This document shows positions 49,292 to 60,700 of a DNA stretch of 64,000 bases, piece after piece. Origin of the DNA: Rhodococcus opacus B4 (GTDB taxonomy: Bacteria; Actinomycetota; Actinomycetes; Mycobacteriales; Mycobacteriaceae); assembly GCF_000010805.1 (NCBI RefSeq), contig NC_012522.1, forward strand, positions 1,984,001 to 2,048,000, written 5' to 3'. The number at the start of each line of letters is the position of its first letter. The stretch's first letter is position 1. The translations under genes and the position numbers were made by a program. The notes beneath the pieces are model-generated. The model was not told the DNA's origin. It ran no database searches and saw nothing but the letters and a program-made list of their open reading frames with translations.

Positions 49292-50299
49292 CTACGCCCG
49301 AAGCCTGGGCGCGAGGTCGCGCTCGAAGAGTTCCAGGAACCGCTTCTGATCGTGCCCCGGCGCGTGGAACACCAGATGGTTCAACCCGGCATCGAGATAG
49401 GGCTTGATCTGCGCCACCGCCTCGTCCGGATCCGACGCCACGATCCACCGCTTCGCGACCTGCTCGATCGGCAACGCATCCGCCGCCTTCTCCATCTCGA
49501 TCGGATCGTCGATCGAATGCTTCTGCTCCGCCGTCAACGACAACGGCGCCCAGAACCGGGTGTTCTCCAAAGCCAACTCCGGATCCGTGTCATACGAAAT
49601 CTTGATCTCGATCATCTTGTCGATCTCCGACACATCCCGCTCCGCCTTCGCCGCACCCTCCGCGACCGCCGGCATCAACTTCTCCGTATACAACTCCATC
49701 CCCTTACCCGAGGTGCAGATGAACCCGTCACCCGACCGGCCCGCGTACCGCGCCACCACCGGACCCCCCGCCGCGATGTACACCGGAATCCCACCCTCGG
49801 GCACGTCGTAGATCGACGCCCCCTTCGTGGAGAAATACTCGCCCTCGAAATCGACCCGGTCACCGAGCCACAGCTCCCGCATCAACCGCACCGACTCCCG
49901 CAGCCGCGCGAACCGCTCCTTGAACTCCGGCCACTGACCCGCATACCCGGTCGCGATCTCGTTGAGCGCCTCACCGGTCCCCACCCCGAGCATGATCCGC
50001 CCCGGATACAGACACCCCATCGTCGCGAACGCCTGCGCCACCACCGCCGGGTTGTACCGGAACGTCGGCGTCATCACCGACGTCCCCAGCTGCAACCGCT
50101 CCGTCCGCTCCCCGACCGCCGTCATCCACGCCAGCGAGAACGGCGCATGCCCGCCCTCGTGCCGCCACGGCTGGAAATGATCCGACACCGTCGCCGAATC
50201 CATCCCGTGCCGCTCCGCCAGAACACCCAGCTCCACCAACTCCCGCGGACCGAACTGCTCCGCGGACGCCTTGTAACCGAGCTTGAGTTCGTGGGCCAC
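49292..50299 (-). CDS. fgd: F420-dependent glucose-6-phosphate dehydrogenase
   Basis: A 335-residue luciferase-like TIM-barrel enzyme reducing cofactor F420 with glucose-6-phosphate. Diagnostic blocks: [64 protein letters not shown] and [15 protein letters not shown]. The GTG at 50299 (AHELKLGYK) is preceded by AAGGAG at six bases, giving nearly the 336 residues of mycobacterial FGD1; a GTG seven codons upstream is weaker. Codons end in G more often than in neighbouring genes. By recalled gene order it corresponds to fgd1 (Rv0407), although rhodococci have several paralogues. Confidence 0.9.
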   Translation of the reverse strand: MAHELKLGYKASAEQFGPRELVELGVLAERHGMDSATVSDHFQPWRHEGGHAPFSLAWMTAVGERTERLQLGTSVMTPTFRYNPAVVAQAFATMGCLYPGRIMLGVGTGEALNEIATGYAGQWPEFKERFARLRESVRLMRELWLGDRVDFEGEYFSTKGASIYDVPEGGIPVYIAAGGPVVARYAGRSGDGFICTSGKGMELYTEKLMPAVAEGAAKAERDVSEIDKMIEIKISYDTDPELALENTRFWAPLSLTAEQKHSIDDPIEMEKAADALPIEQVAKRWIVASDPDEAVAQIKPYLDAGLNHLVFHAPGHDQKRFLELFERDLAPRLRA

Positions 50300-50354
50300 C
50301 GTGTACTCCTTCGTCTTCACGTCCGGTTCGCGAGATGCAAACCTCTTCTGCAGG

Positions 50355-50696
50355 TTAGAACGCGGCCACCAGGCTGGCGACCGCCGCTCCCAGTGCCACC
50401 ACCGTCAGTGTCACCGCGAACAACCACAACTCGTGGGGAGGCGGCATCGGCGCGCCGTCACGCAGGGCCTTCTCGACCTGCGACCACCGCCGCATGCCGA
50501 CGAGCGCCGCGGCGGCGGCGAGGCCGATCAGGATCAGTCCGAGGGTTGTCCGCACCCACCCGGTGCTGAATTCGGGGACCAGGTGGATCATCGCGATGCC
50601 ACCGGCCAGGAGTGCGAGTGAACTCCGCATCCAGGCGAGGAAAGTCCGCTCGCTCGCGAGCGTGAAACGTTCGTCGGGCCGGTCGTTGTCGGTCAC
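50355..50696 (-). CDS. DUF202 membrane protein
   Basis: A 113-residue protein with three membrane helices. [20 protein letters not shown] is the DUF202 signature, followed by [17 protein letters not shown] and [20 protein letters not shown]. The N-terminus is acidic and cytosolic. GTG at 50696 is chosen as the start because it lies just ahead of the conserved block; upstream in-frame starts run into the divergent gene's promoter. Function unknown. Confidence 0.8.
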   Translation of the reverse strand: MTDNDRPDERFTLASERTFLAWMRSSLALLAGGIAMIHLVPEFSTGWVRTTLGLILIGLAAAAALVGMRRWSQVEKALRDGAPMPPPHELWLFAVTLTVVALGAAVASLVAAF

Positions 50697-50788
50697 CGAA
50701 TCATCTTTACACCGGTTCACCGGAACCGCACCAAGCAGGTACCCCGCGGTCCTAGATTGGAAGGGCAGGCCACAGCCAGGGGGCGTCC

Positions 50789-51748
50789 ATGCGACCGTTC
50801 GAAGCTCTGCGATCCACGATCTCACTGCGTGTGCTGGCGGTGATGCTGCTGGTCTTTCCCGCGTGGGCGGCGCTCGGACCGTCGCCTGCCTCGGCGGAGC
50901 CGCGCATCACCAGGGTTGACGTCTATTCGGAGTCGATGGGCCGGTGGGTGGCCAACGACGTGATCTCTCCCGCGTCGGGAGGTCCGGCGCCCACCTTCTA
51001 CCTCCTCACCGGCATCGGCGGCGGCTCGGACGGAATCTCGTGGTTCAACAACACCGGTGTGCGGGACTTCTTCGCCGACAAGCACGTCAACGTGGTAATG
51101 CCGATCGGCGGGCAGTACAGCATGTACACCGACTGGGACGCCGACGACCCGGTCCTCGGCAGGAACAAGTGGCAGACGTACCTGACGAGCGAACTTCCCG
51201 CCGCCATCGACGGCAGATTCGCGACCACCGGAGCGAACGCCATCGGCGGGGTGTCGATGGCGGGCGGCGCGGTGCTCGACCTCGCGATCCAGGCTCCGGG
51301 GTTCTACCGGGCCGTCGGCTCGTACAGTGGTTGCGCCGCGACGAGCGGACTGCTCGGCCAGGCGATGGTGCGGTCGATGGTGGAATTGCGGGGCGGCGGC
51401 AACGCGACCAACATGTGGGGCCCTGCGGTGGACCCACGGTGGCGGGTGCACGATCCGATGGTGAACGCCGAACGTCTGCGCGGCACAGAGTTGTTCGTCT
51501 CGAGCGGCAACGGGCTTCCGGGCGGCATCGACAACCACGACCCGGTGCTGGTGGTGCCCCAGACGATCGGCGGCAGTGTGGTCGAAATGGTGACCAACGT
51601 GTGTGCGGCAGCGTTCCAGTCGCGGTTGCACTCGCTGGGCCTTCCGGCGACGTTCGCGTATCTCTCGCAGGGCACCCATTCGTGGGGGCTGTTCGAGACG
51701 GAGCTACGCGAGTCCTGGGCCGTCATCGGCAGAGCGATCGGGGCGTGA
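50789..51748 (+). CDS. Secreted esterase, mycolyltransferase (antigen 85)-like
   Basis: A 319-residue exported alpha/beta-hydrolase. The signal peptide LRVLAVMLLVFPAWAALG ends at ASA near residue 36. The nucleophile elbow is GVSMAGGAVLDLA, YLLTGIGGGSDGISWF holds the oxyanion region, and the catalytic His is in THSWGLFETEL. These match corynebacterial and mycobacterial mycolyltransferases that move mycolic acids onto trehalose or arabinogalactan. AGGGGG lies five bases before the ATG. The last 45 bp overlap the 3' end of the convergent NRPS gene. Confidence 0.85.
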   Translation: MRPFEALRSTISLRVLAVMLLVFPAWAALGPSPASAEPRITRVDVYSESMGRWVANDVISPASGGPAPTFYLLTGIGGGSDGISWFNNTGVRDFFADKHVNVVMPIGGQYSMYTDWDADDPVLGRNKWQTYLTSELPAAIDGRFATTGANAIGGVSMAGGAVLDLAIQAPGFYRAVGSYSGCAATSGLLGQAMVRSMVELRGGGNATNMWGPAVDPRWRVHDPMVNAERLRGTELFVSSGNGLPGGIDNHDPVLVVPQTIGGSVVEMVTNVCAAAFQSRLHSLGLPATFAYLSQGTHSWGLFETELRESWAVIGRAIGA

Positions 51749-54700
51749 CCCCAGGGAGTTCTCCAGGATCGGTCCGATCACCGCGAGGGCTTCCGGTGTG
51801 GTCATCCGCAGATGGTCGCACTCCACCTTGTTCTCGACGATCAGGCCGGTGATCACGGGCTGCCAGACGCCGGGCGACGGCCGCTCGCCTTCCTCCCCGT
51901 CGGCGGCTTGCGCGGCGCTGAAGAACAGCAGGTCGCCGTCGAACACTCGCGGGCGGTATCCGGTGGAGATCTGCTTCGAGTTCTCCAGCCCGGTGCTGAT
52001 GCGGCCGAGGAGGGTCGACGCGAACGCGGGGTCCCGGCCGAACGAACGTCCGAGCATGTCGAGCAGTTGCTCGCGGTACGACGGGCCTGCGTCGTCGCCG
52101 CCCTCGAATTCGACGCCCAGCCCGTGCAGCCATTCCTCGGCGTTCACCTCGAGGTCACCGAAGTCGTCACCCTCCGCGACGTAGCTGTCCATCATTGCGA
52201 GGGTGCCGACCTCGGCGCCCGACTCACGCAATTCCACCGCAATCGCCTGGGCGATGACACCGCCGAGTGACCAGCCGATCAGGTGGTACGGCCCCCGCGG
52301 CTGGACGGCACGCATCTCGACCACGTACCGGTGGGCGAGTTGTTCCATCGACTCGAACGTCGTTCCGCCGCTGAGGATCGGCAATTGCAGCCCGTACACC
52401 GGACGGTCGGGCGAGAGGTGCCTGATCAGTCCGGCGTAGCCCAGCGCGAGTCCGCCCGCCGGGTGCACGCAGAACAGGGCGGGTCGGGAACCGGACGCTC
52501 GGAGCGGGACGACGACGTTCAGCACGTCGTCTGCCGGCATGCTTCCGAGCACCGACGGGTCGACGATCCGGCGGGCGAGACCCTCCGGGGTCGGGTTGCG
52601 GAAGATCCACTGCAGGACGACGTCGGTGCCGAGCCGGTCGCGGAGCGCGGACGCCACCCGGGTCGCGACGAGCGAGTTGCCGCCCAGTTCGAAGAAGTCG
52701 TCGTCGGCGCCGACGCGGTCGATGCCGAGGACGTCGGCGAAGACCTCCGCGACGGCCTCCTCCACCGGGGTGGCGGGTGCCCGGAACTCCCGGGGCGCGA
52801 GCACGGGGGCCGGGAGCGCCCGGCGGTCCAGCTTGCCGGTGCGGCCGACGGGCAGCCGATCGAGCACCACCAGCTGGGTGGGCACCATGTACGGCGCGAG
52901 GTGTGACCCGGCGTACCGGAGCACCTCCGCGGTGTCGATGCTCGCGCCGGCCTCCGCCGTCACGTATCCCACCAGCCGGTCGCCGATGCCGCTGTGCACG
53001 GTGACCGCCGCCCGGCCGACGCCGTCGCAGCGCGACAGCACCGACTCGATCTCACCGAGCTCCACCCGCTGTCCCCGGACCTTCACCTGGAAGTCGTTGC
53101 GTCCCACATACTCCAGCCGCCCGATTTCGGTCCATCGCACGAGGTCGCCGGTGCGGTACATCCGGGAGCCCGGTTCGCCGAACGGGTTCGCCACGAAGCA
53201 CGCACCCGTGAGTGCCGGACGCCGGTGGTAGCCGCGCGCCAGCCCCGGCCCCGCGACGTACAGTTCGCCGATCACCCCTACCGGAACGGGCTGCAGCCAG
53301 GTGTTCAACACGATCACGTCGACGCCGCGACCGGGCCCGCCGATATTCACCGGTTCGTCGGGCGACAGCACCTCGCTGATCGTCGTCTGGACCGTGGCCT
53401 CGGCCGGGCCGTACCCGTTGAAGACGAAACGCCCCGGGGTCCAGCGGTCCGCCAACTCGGGTGGAAACCGTTCGCCCCCCATCGCGAGTATCCGCAGGGA
53501 GGGCAGGTCCTCGGGTCGGAGGGTGTCCAGAATCGTGGGGGTGAAGAAGGCGTGCGACACGCGTTCCACCTCGAGCAGCTCGGCCAGTTCCCGTCCCCCG
53601 ATAATCGTCGGCGGCACGACCACCAGTGTCGCGCCGACGGCGAAGGCCATCAGAAGTTCGAACAGGGACGCGTCGAAGCTCGGCGACGCCAGGTGCGACA
53701 CCCGCGCCCCGTGCATCGACGCGAACCGTTCCCGTTCCTCGACAGCGAGATTCGCGATGCCGCCGTGCGTGAGCACGACGCCCTTCGGTGTTCCCGTCGA
53801 CCCGGACGTGTAGAGCAGGAACGCGGCGTGCTCGACTCTCAGCGGACGCGGACGGTCGGTGTCGGTCACCGCGCCGGGGGAATACCCGTTCGCGGTGTCG
53901 GGATCGTCGAGCAGCAGCCACGGCAGCACCCCGGGCAGTCGGTCGCGGTGCGCGGTCACCGTCAGTCCGAGCATCGCACCCGAATCCTCGAGCATGCCGC
54001 GGATGCGCGCGGGCGGCAGGGCGGGGTCGACCGGCACGTAGGCCGCCCCCGATTTCGCGACCGCCCACATCGACAGCACCCAGTCGATCGACCGGGGCAC
54101 ACCGATCGCGACGAACGCATCCGGTCCGGCGCCGCGCTCGATCAGCGCCCGGGCCAGCCGGTTCGACCGCTCGTCGAGGTCCCGGTACGACAGCGTGACA
54201 CCTTCGCAGGACACCGCGGTCGCGCCCGGTGCGAGTGCGGCGCCCGCAGTGAGGACGTCCGGCAGCAGGCGTTCCGCGACCGCGGGGAAGCCGCGCATCG
54301 GCACGAGTTCGTCAAGTTCGAGGGCGTCGAGGATCTCGAGGTCGCCGACCCGGATCGACGAATCCGATACAGCGGCATCGAGCATCCGGACGAACCGGTC
54401 GGCCAGCCCGGCAACGGTTTCGGCGTCGAAAAGGTCGGTGGCGTAGGCGAAACCGGCGGTAATGCCGGCGGGTGATCCGTCGTCCGTGTACTCCTCTGCC
54501 AGCGTCAGCTGCAGGTCGAACCGGGCGATGGTGGCCCCGAGGTCGATGCCGTGCACCTCGACGCCCGGCAGCGAGAGGTCGGGGCGCTCGACGTTCTGGA
54601 ACTCGAGCAGCACCTGGAACAGCGGTGAGTGCGCCGTGGAGCGGGGCGGATCGAGCGCTTCCACGACCTTCTCGAACGGCACCTCCGCGTGCGCGTATGC

Positions 54701-57700
54701 ACCGAGGTCGACGTCGCGCACCTGGTCGAGCAGGTCGGAGAACCGGTCCGCGTCGGAGACCACGGTTCGCAGGACGACGGTGTTGACGAACATTCCGACG
54801 ACGTCGTCGAGTGCGGCCTCGCCGCGTCCGGCGACCGGGGTGCCGACGGCGATGTCGCCGGTACCGGACATTCTCGCGAGGAACGCGGCCAGGACGGCGT
54901 GCGCGACCATGAACACGGTCGACTGGTGGGTGGACGCCGTCGTCAGCAGCCGGCGATGCAGATCGGCGTCGATCTCGAATCCGACCCTGCTCCCGTCCGG
55001 GGTGCGGTGCAGCGACCGCGGGCGGTCGGCGGGCAGATCCAGCGCGGCGGGGAGCCCGGCCAGTGTGCTGCGCCAGTAGTCCAGTTGCCGGGACACCAGC
55101 GACTGCGGATCGTCCTCCGAGCCGAGGAGGCGGCGCTGCCAGAGCGCGAAATCGGCGTACTGGACGGTGGTCGGCGGCCAGTCGGGGGCGTGCCCGGCCG
55201 CCCGCGCGGTGTACGCCGAGGTCACGTCGCGCGCGAGCGGGACCATCGACACCCCGTCGGCGACGATGTGATGGACCACCACCAGCAGCGTCCGGTCGGT
55301 GCCGGACGTCTCGAACACCGCTGCCCGCAACGGAATCTGTTCGGTGACGTCGAATCCCTGCGCGACCGCTGCCGACAGCAGTTCGCGCAGTTCCACCTCG
55401 CTCGACACCGCGGTGACGGGCAGGTCCGGCACCGTGTCGGCGGCGGGCAGGATCACCTGGACCGGTTCCTCGCCGGCCATCGGGAACCGGGTGCGGAGGG
55501 TCTCGTGGCGTTGCACCACGTCGGACACCGCGGACCGGAGGGCGCCGAGGTCGAGTGCGCCGGTGAGCCGGAACGCCATGGCGATGTTGTATGCGGGCGA
55601 CGAGGTGTCGAACTGGTTGAGGAACCACATCCGGGTCTGAGCCAGGGACAGAGGAATTCGCTCGGGCCGCGGCGCTGCCCGCAGTTCCGGCCGGTGCGCC
55701 GGCGTTCCGGCCTTCGCCGCGCGTTCGGCGAACTCCGCCACGGTCGGCGCCTCGAACAGGGCGTGCACGCCGACATCGATGCCGAGTGCCGCGTCGACGC
55801 GGGCGACCACACGGGTTGCGGACAGTGAATCTCCACCCAGCCGGAAGAAGTGGTCTCCGGACCCGACGCGGTCGACGCCGAGGACCTCGCCGAACACGTC
55901 GGCGACGACGGCCTCGAACGGGGTGGCCGGCGCCCGGAACACCCGCACCGGGGACTCCGGTGCGGGTAGCGCCGCCCGATCCACCTTCCCCGCCACCGTC
56001 ACCGGCAACTCCCCCAACACCACCACCACCGACGGCACCATGAACCCCGGCAACACCGACCCCGCAAACTCCACCACCACACCCGGATCCACCACCACCC
56101 CCACCTCCGGCACCACATACCCCACCAACCCACCACCCGAACCCACCACCACCACAGCCGCACCCACCCCCGGACACGACACCAACACCGACTCCACCTC
56201 CCCCAACTCCACCCGCTGCCCCCGCACCTTCACCTGAAAATCCGCCCGCCCCACAAACACCAAACCCCCCAACCCATCCCACCGCACCAAATCCCCCGTC
56301 CGATACAACCGCTCCCCCACCCCAAAAGGACTCGCCACAAACGACACCGCCGTCAACCCCACCAACCCCACATACCCCCGCGCCAACCCCACACCCCCCA
56401 CATACAACTCCCCCACCACCCCCACCGGAACCGGCCGCAACCACGAATCCAACACCACCACACCAACACCCACCCCCGGCCCACCCACCGACACCACCCC
56501 ACCCGGCACCAACGCATCACTCACCGTCGCCTGCACCGTCACCTCAGTCGGACCATACGCATCGAACAACTCCCGACCCGGCGCCCACCGCTCCACCAAC
56601 TCCGGCCCACACACCTCCCCCGCCACCACCAACACCCGCACCGAACCCAACGACCCCTCCACCGAACCCAACACCGACGGCGTCACAAAACAATGCGACA
56701 CCCCCTCCACCTCCAACCACTCCCCCAACACCGCACCCCCGAACACCCCCGGCGGCGCCACCACCAAACACGCCCCCACCGAGAACGCCATCAACCACTC
56801 GTACACCGCCGCATCAAAACCCGGCGACGCCACATGCGACACCCGACACCCCGACCACAACCCAAACCGAACCCGCACCTCCTCAACCAAATTCGCCAAC
56901 CCCCCATGCGACACCACCACCCCCTTCGGCCGCCCCGACGACCCCGACGTATACATCACATACGCCGCATTCCCCACCCCCAACCGACCCACCCGCTCCC
57001 CATCCGACACCACACCACCCGACACCCCCTCCACCACCGACACATCATCAACCCGCAACCACTCCACCACCGACGGCACCACCACCCCCCACACCGACAA
57101 CCCCACCACCGCACCCGAATCCACCAAAATCTCCCGCACCCGCACCTCCGGCAACCCCACATCCACCGGCACGAACACACCCCCCGACTTCACCACCGCC
57201 CACACCGCCACCACCAACTCCACCGACCGCGGCACCACCACCCCCACCACCACCTCCGGACCCACCCCACACCCGATCAACACCCGCGCCAACCGATTCG
57301 ACCACCCATCCAACTCCCCATACGACAACTCCACACCCCCACACGACACCGCCACCCCACCCCCACCCAACCCCACACCCCCCGCCAAAATCTCCGGCAA
57401 CAACCGCACCCCCACACCCACACCACCCGACACCAACCCCACACCCGACCCCCACACACCCACCCCACCCAACCGCACACCCGGATCCGACACCATCGCC
57501 TCGAGCACCCGGGTGACCCGTCCCGCGACCGAGTCGACGTCAGCCCGGTCGATCAGGTCGGGCCGGTAGTGGAACGTCATGCGCAACTGCGTGTCCACCG
57601 AGAAGGCGACGCTCAGCGGGTAGTGCGTGGCGTCGACGCCGCGCACGTCGACTACCCGGATGCCGGCGAGGTCGGTGTCCTCGGTCAGGCCTCCCCGGTC

Positions 57701-60700
57701 GATCGGGTACGACTCGAAGACGGTCGCGGTGTCGAACCCGATGTCGGTGCCGACCGCGCGCTGGATGTCGGCGAGGCCGAGGTGGTGGTGGTCGAGGAGG
57801 GCCGCCTGTTCCGCTTGCGTCCGGTCGAGCAGCCCACCCAGGGTCTCCCGGGGGTCGAGGGCGATGCGGGTGGGCACCGTGTTGACGAACAGGCCGATCA
57901 TCGACTCCACACCGGGCAGGTGCGCCGACCGCCCGGACACGGTGCTCCCGAACGTCACGTCTTCGCGGGACGTCGCGGCGCCGAGCACGATGCCCCACGC
58001 CACCTGCGTCATCGTGTTCAGTGTCGTGTCGCGGTTCCGCGCGAGGGTCGTGAGGCCGGCGGTCAGTTCCTCGGACACGGTGTACCGGGCGCTGTCGGGG
58101 GGAGCCGACAGCTGCCGCCCCCGCGCGTCGGGAAACAGCAGTGTCGGACCGTCGATGCCGGCGAGCGCGGTCGCCCAGGCCGCCCGCGATTCGGCCGGGT
58201 CCCGGCGGTGCAGCCACCACAGGAAGTCCCGGTAGGGCCGGGGCCGCGGCAATGCCGACGTATCGGCGTCCCCGGCCACGTAGAGCGCGAGCAGTTCGCG
58301 GATCGCGAGCGGCATCGACCATCCGTCGAGGAGGGTGTGGTGGTTGGTCCACACGAGCCGCGATTCCCGGCTGCCGGTCGACACGAGCAGGAACCGCACC
58401 AGCGGGGCCCCGGAAGGGTCGAACGGCGCCGCCCGGTCGGCGGTGCGGACCCGGTCCAGTTCGGTGGCCCGCGCCGCCGCCGGGAGGCCGCTGAGGTCGA
58501 GTTCGCGGAACGGTACGTCGACGGTCGCGGGCACCACCTGCACGAACGTTCCGTCCCGCGCGGGAACGAACGCCACCCGCAGATTCGCGTGCCGCTCCAG
58601 GAGCGCCGCCGCGGCCCGGCGCATCCGGTCCGGGTCCACGGCGCCCTTCAGGTGCAGTTCCACCTGCACCGTGTAGGCGTCGATCGACGGTTTCGCGAGG
58701 AGGGCGTGGAACAGCAACCCGGCCTGCAGCGGGGTGGGCGGCCACACGTCGGTCAGCGCGCCGAAGCGTTCCTCCCACGTGTCGAGGTCGTCCTGGGTGA
58801 TGTCGACGAGGGGAACGTCCGAAGGTGTGAGTCCGCCGGCGCTCCCGCTGCGCGCGTGGACCACCAGTGCGGACAATGCCTCCCGCCACCTCGCCGCCAG
58901 CCGCTCCACCTCGGCGCGCGCGAGCAGCGTGTCCGGGAACCCGAACCCGACCCGGAGCCGTCCGCCGATGACGATCGCGTTGACCTCGATGGCCGCCGAC
59001 GCCGGCATGTCCGGGTCCGGGACGTACCGCAGGTCGCCGAATCCGTCGGCCGGGGTCCAGCCGGCCGCGGTGCCGCCGTCGGCCGGATCCGGAACCTGGC
59101 CGAGGTAGTTGAAACTGATCTGTCCCGGTTCTGTGACCGGCAGGCGGCCCGTGGTGTCCGGGTTCAGGTACCGGAGCAGTCCGTAGCCGATGCCCATGTC
59201 CGGCACGGCCCGGAGATGTTCCTTCACCCGCTTCAGCGCGCTGCCCAGGTCGTGACCACCGGCGAGCGCGTCGTCGAGGTCGACGCCGCGGACGTCGACG
59301 CGGACCGGGAAGACCGTCGTGAACCAGCCGACGGTGCGGGACAGGTCGGCGCCCGGCACCACCTGCTGCTCCCGGCCGTGCCCTTCCAATCGGATCAGCA
59401 TCGACGTTCCCGGGATCCCCCGCTCGGCTCGCCACCTCGACGACGCCACCACCAGCGCCGTCAGCAGAACGTCGAGGGCGCCCCCGTGATACAGGTCCGG
59501 CAACCCGGTGAGCAGCACGGACGTGTCGTCGCGGGAGGTCTCGACGCTCACGTCCTGCAGGGCGGTCGCAACGTCCACGCTCGGGTCGAGGGGACGGCCG
59601 GTGATCAGCGGGTCGGGTCCCTCGACGACGTTCCGCCACCACCCCAGTTCGGCGGTCCGCTCATTGCGGACGGCTTCCTCCGCGAGCGCGTGCGCCCACC
59701 GGCGCATCGACGTCGCCGGTTCCGGGAGGACCGGCACGGTCCCGGCGCCCACCTGAAGCCAGGCGGTCACGAAGTCGGGCAGCAGAATCCGCCACGACAC
59801 CCCGTCCACCGCGACGTGGTGTGCCACCACGATCAATCGACCCGGGTCGAGCCACACGAACTGGACGACGACCCCGTCGGACGGCCGCAGCCTCTCCACG
59901 GCCGCCTGGTGCTCGGCCGCGATCAGCTCTGCCGGTCCGCCGGGACCGGTGGCCGTGTCGACCGTGACATGCCGGAGCAGTGACGCGGCGTCGACGTCGA
60001 CCGCGGCGCGAGTCTCCATCTGCCACTGCCCGTTCGCGTCCCGGTACAGCCGCGACCGCAGCATGTCGTGGCGGGCGATCACCGCCGTGACGGTCGCGAG
60101 GAGCCGGTCGGCGTCGACGCCGTCCGGGAGGTCCAGCAGCACGCTCTGGCTGAATCGCTCGTAGTGTCCACCGCGCTCGATCAGGTACCGGACCACCGGG
60201 GTGGGCGGGAAGGTCCCGATTCCGCCGCCCGCGAGTTCGGCGAGGGCGACCGGGGTCTCACGGTCCGCGATCTCCGATTCCGCTGCGAGAGCGGCCACCG
60301 TCCGGTGCTCGAACACCTGTTGCGGGGTGAATACCAATCCCCGTGCCTTGGCACGGGACACGAGCCGGATGGACAGGATGCTGTCGCCGCCCAGCGCGAA
60401 GAACGACTCGTCGTAGCCGACCTTGTCGACACCGAGTACTTCGGCGAACACGGACGCCAGCGTCGCCTCCGCCGCGGACCGTGGCGCGCGGTCCGGTCCG
60501 CGCGGGGCCGTGTCGGGTGCGGGTAGCGCCGCCCGATCCACCTTCCCCGCCACCGTCACCGGCAACTCCCCCAACACCACCACCACCGACGGCACCATGA
60601 ACCCCGGCAACACCGACCCCGCAAACTCCACCACCACACCCGGATCCACCACCACCCCCACCTCCGGCACCACATACCCCACCAACCCACCACCCGAACC

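Noticed and set aside
56000..57480. CACC/CCACCA-rich tract resembling a tandem repeat or CRISPR-like array
   Set aside because: There are no regular repeat-spacer units; the tract is the reverse complement of Val/Gly codons (GTG, GGG, GGT) in an adenylation domain.
56693..59983. A 1,096-codon plus-strand open frame rich in His, Pro and Arg, and a similar one at 61250-63430
   Set aside because: They are antisense to the NRPS; their composition is a mirror of the G/T-ending codons in the duplicated A domains. They have no ribosome-binding site, no domain and low complexity.
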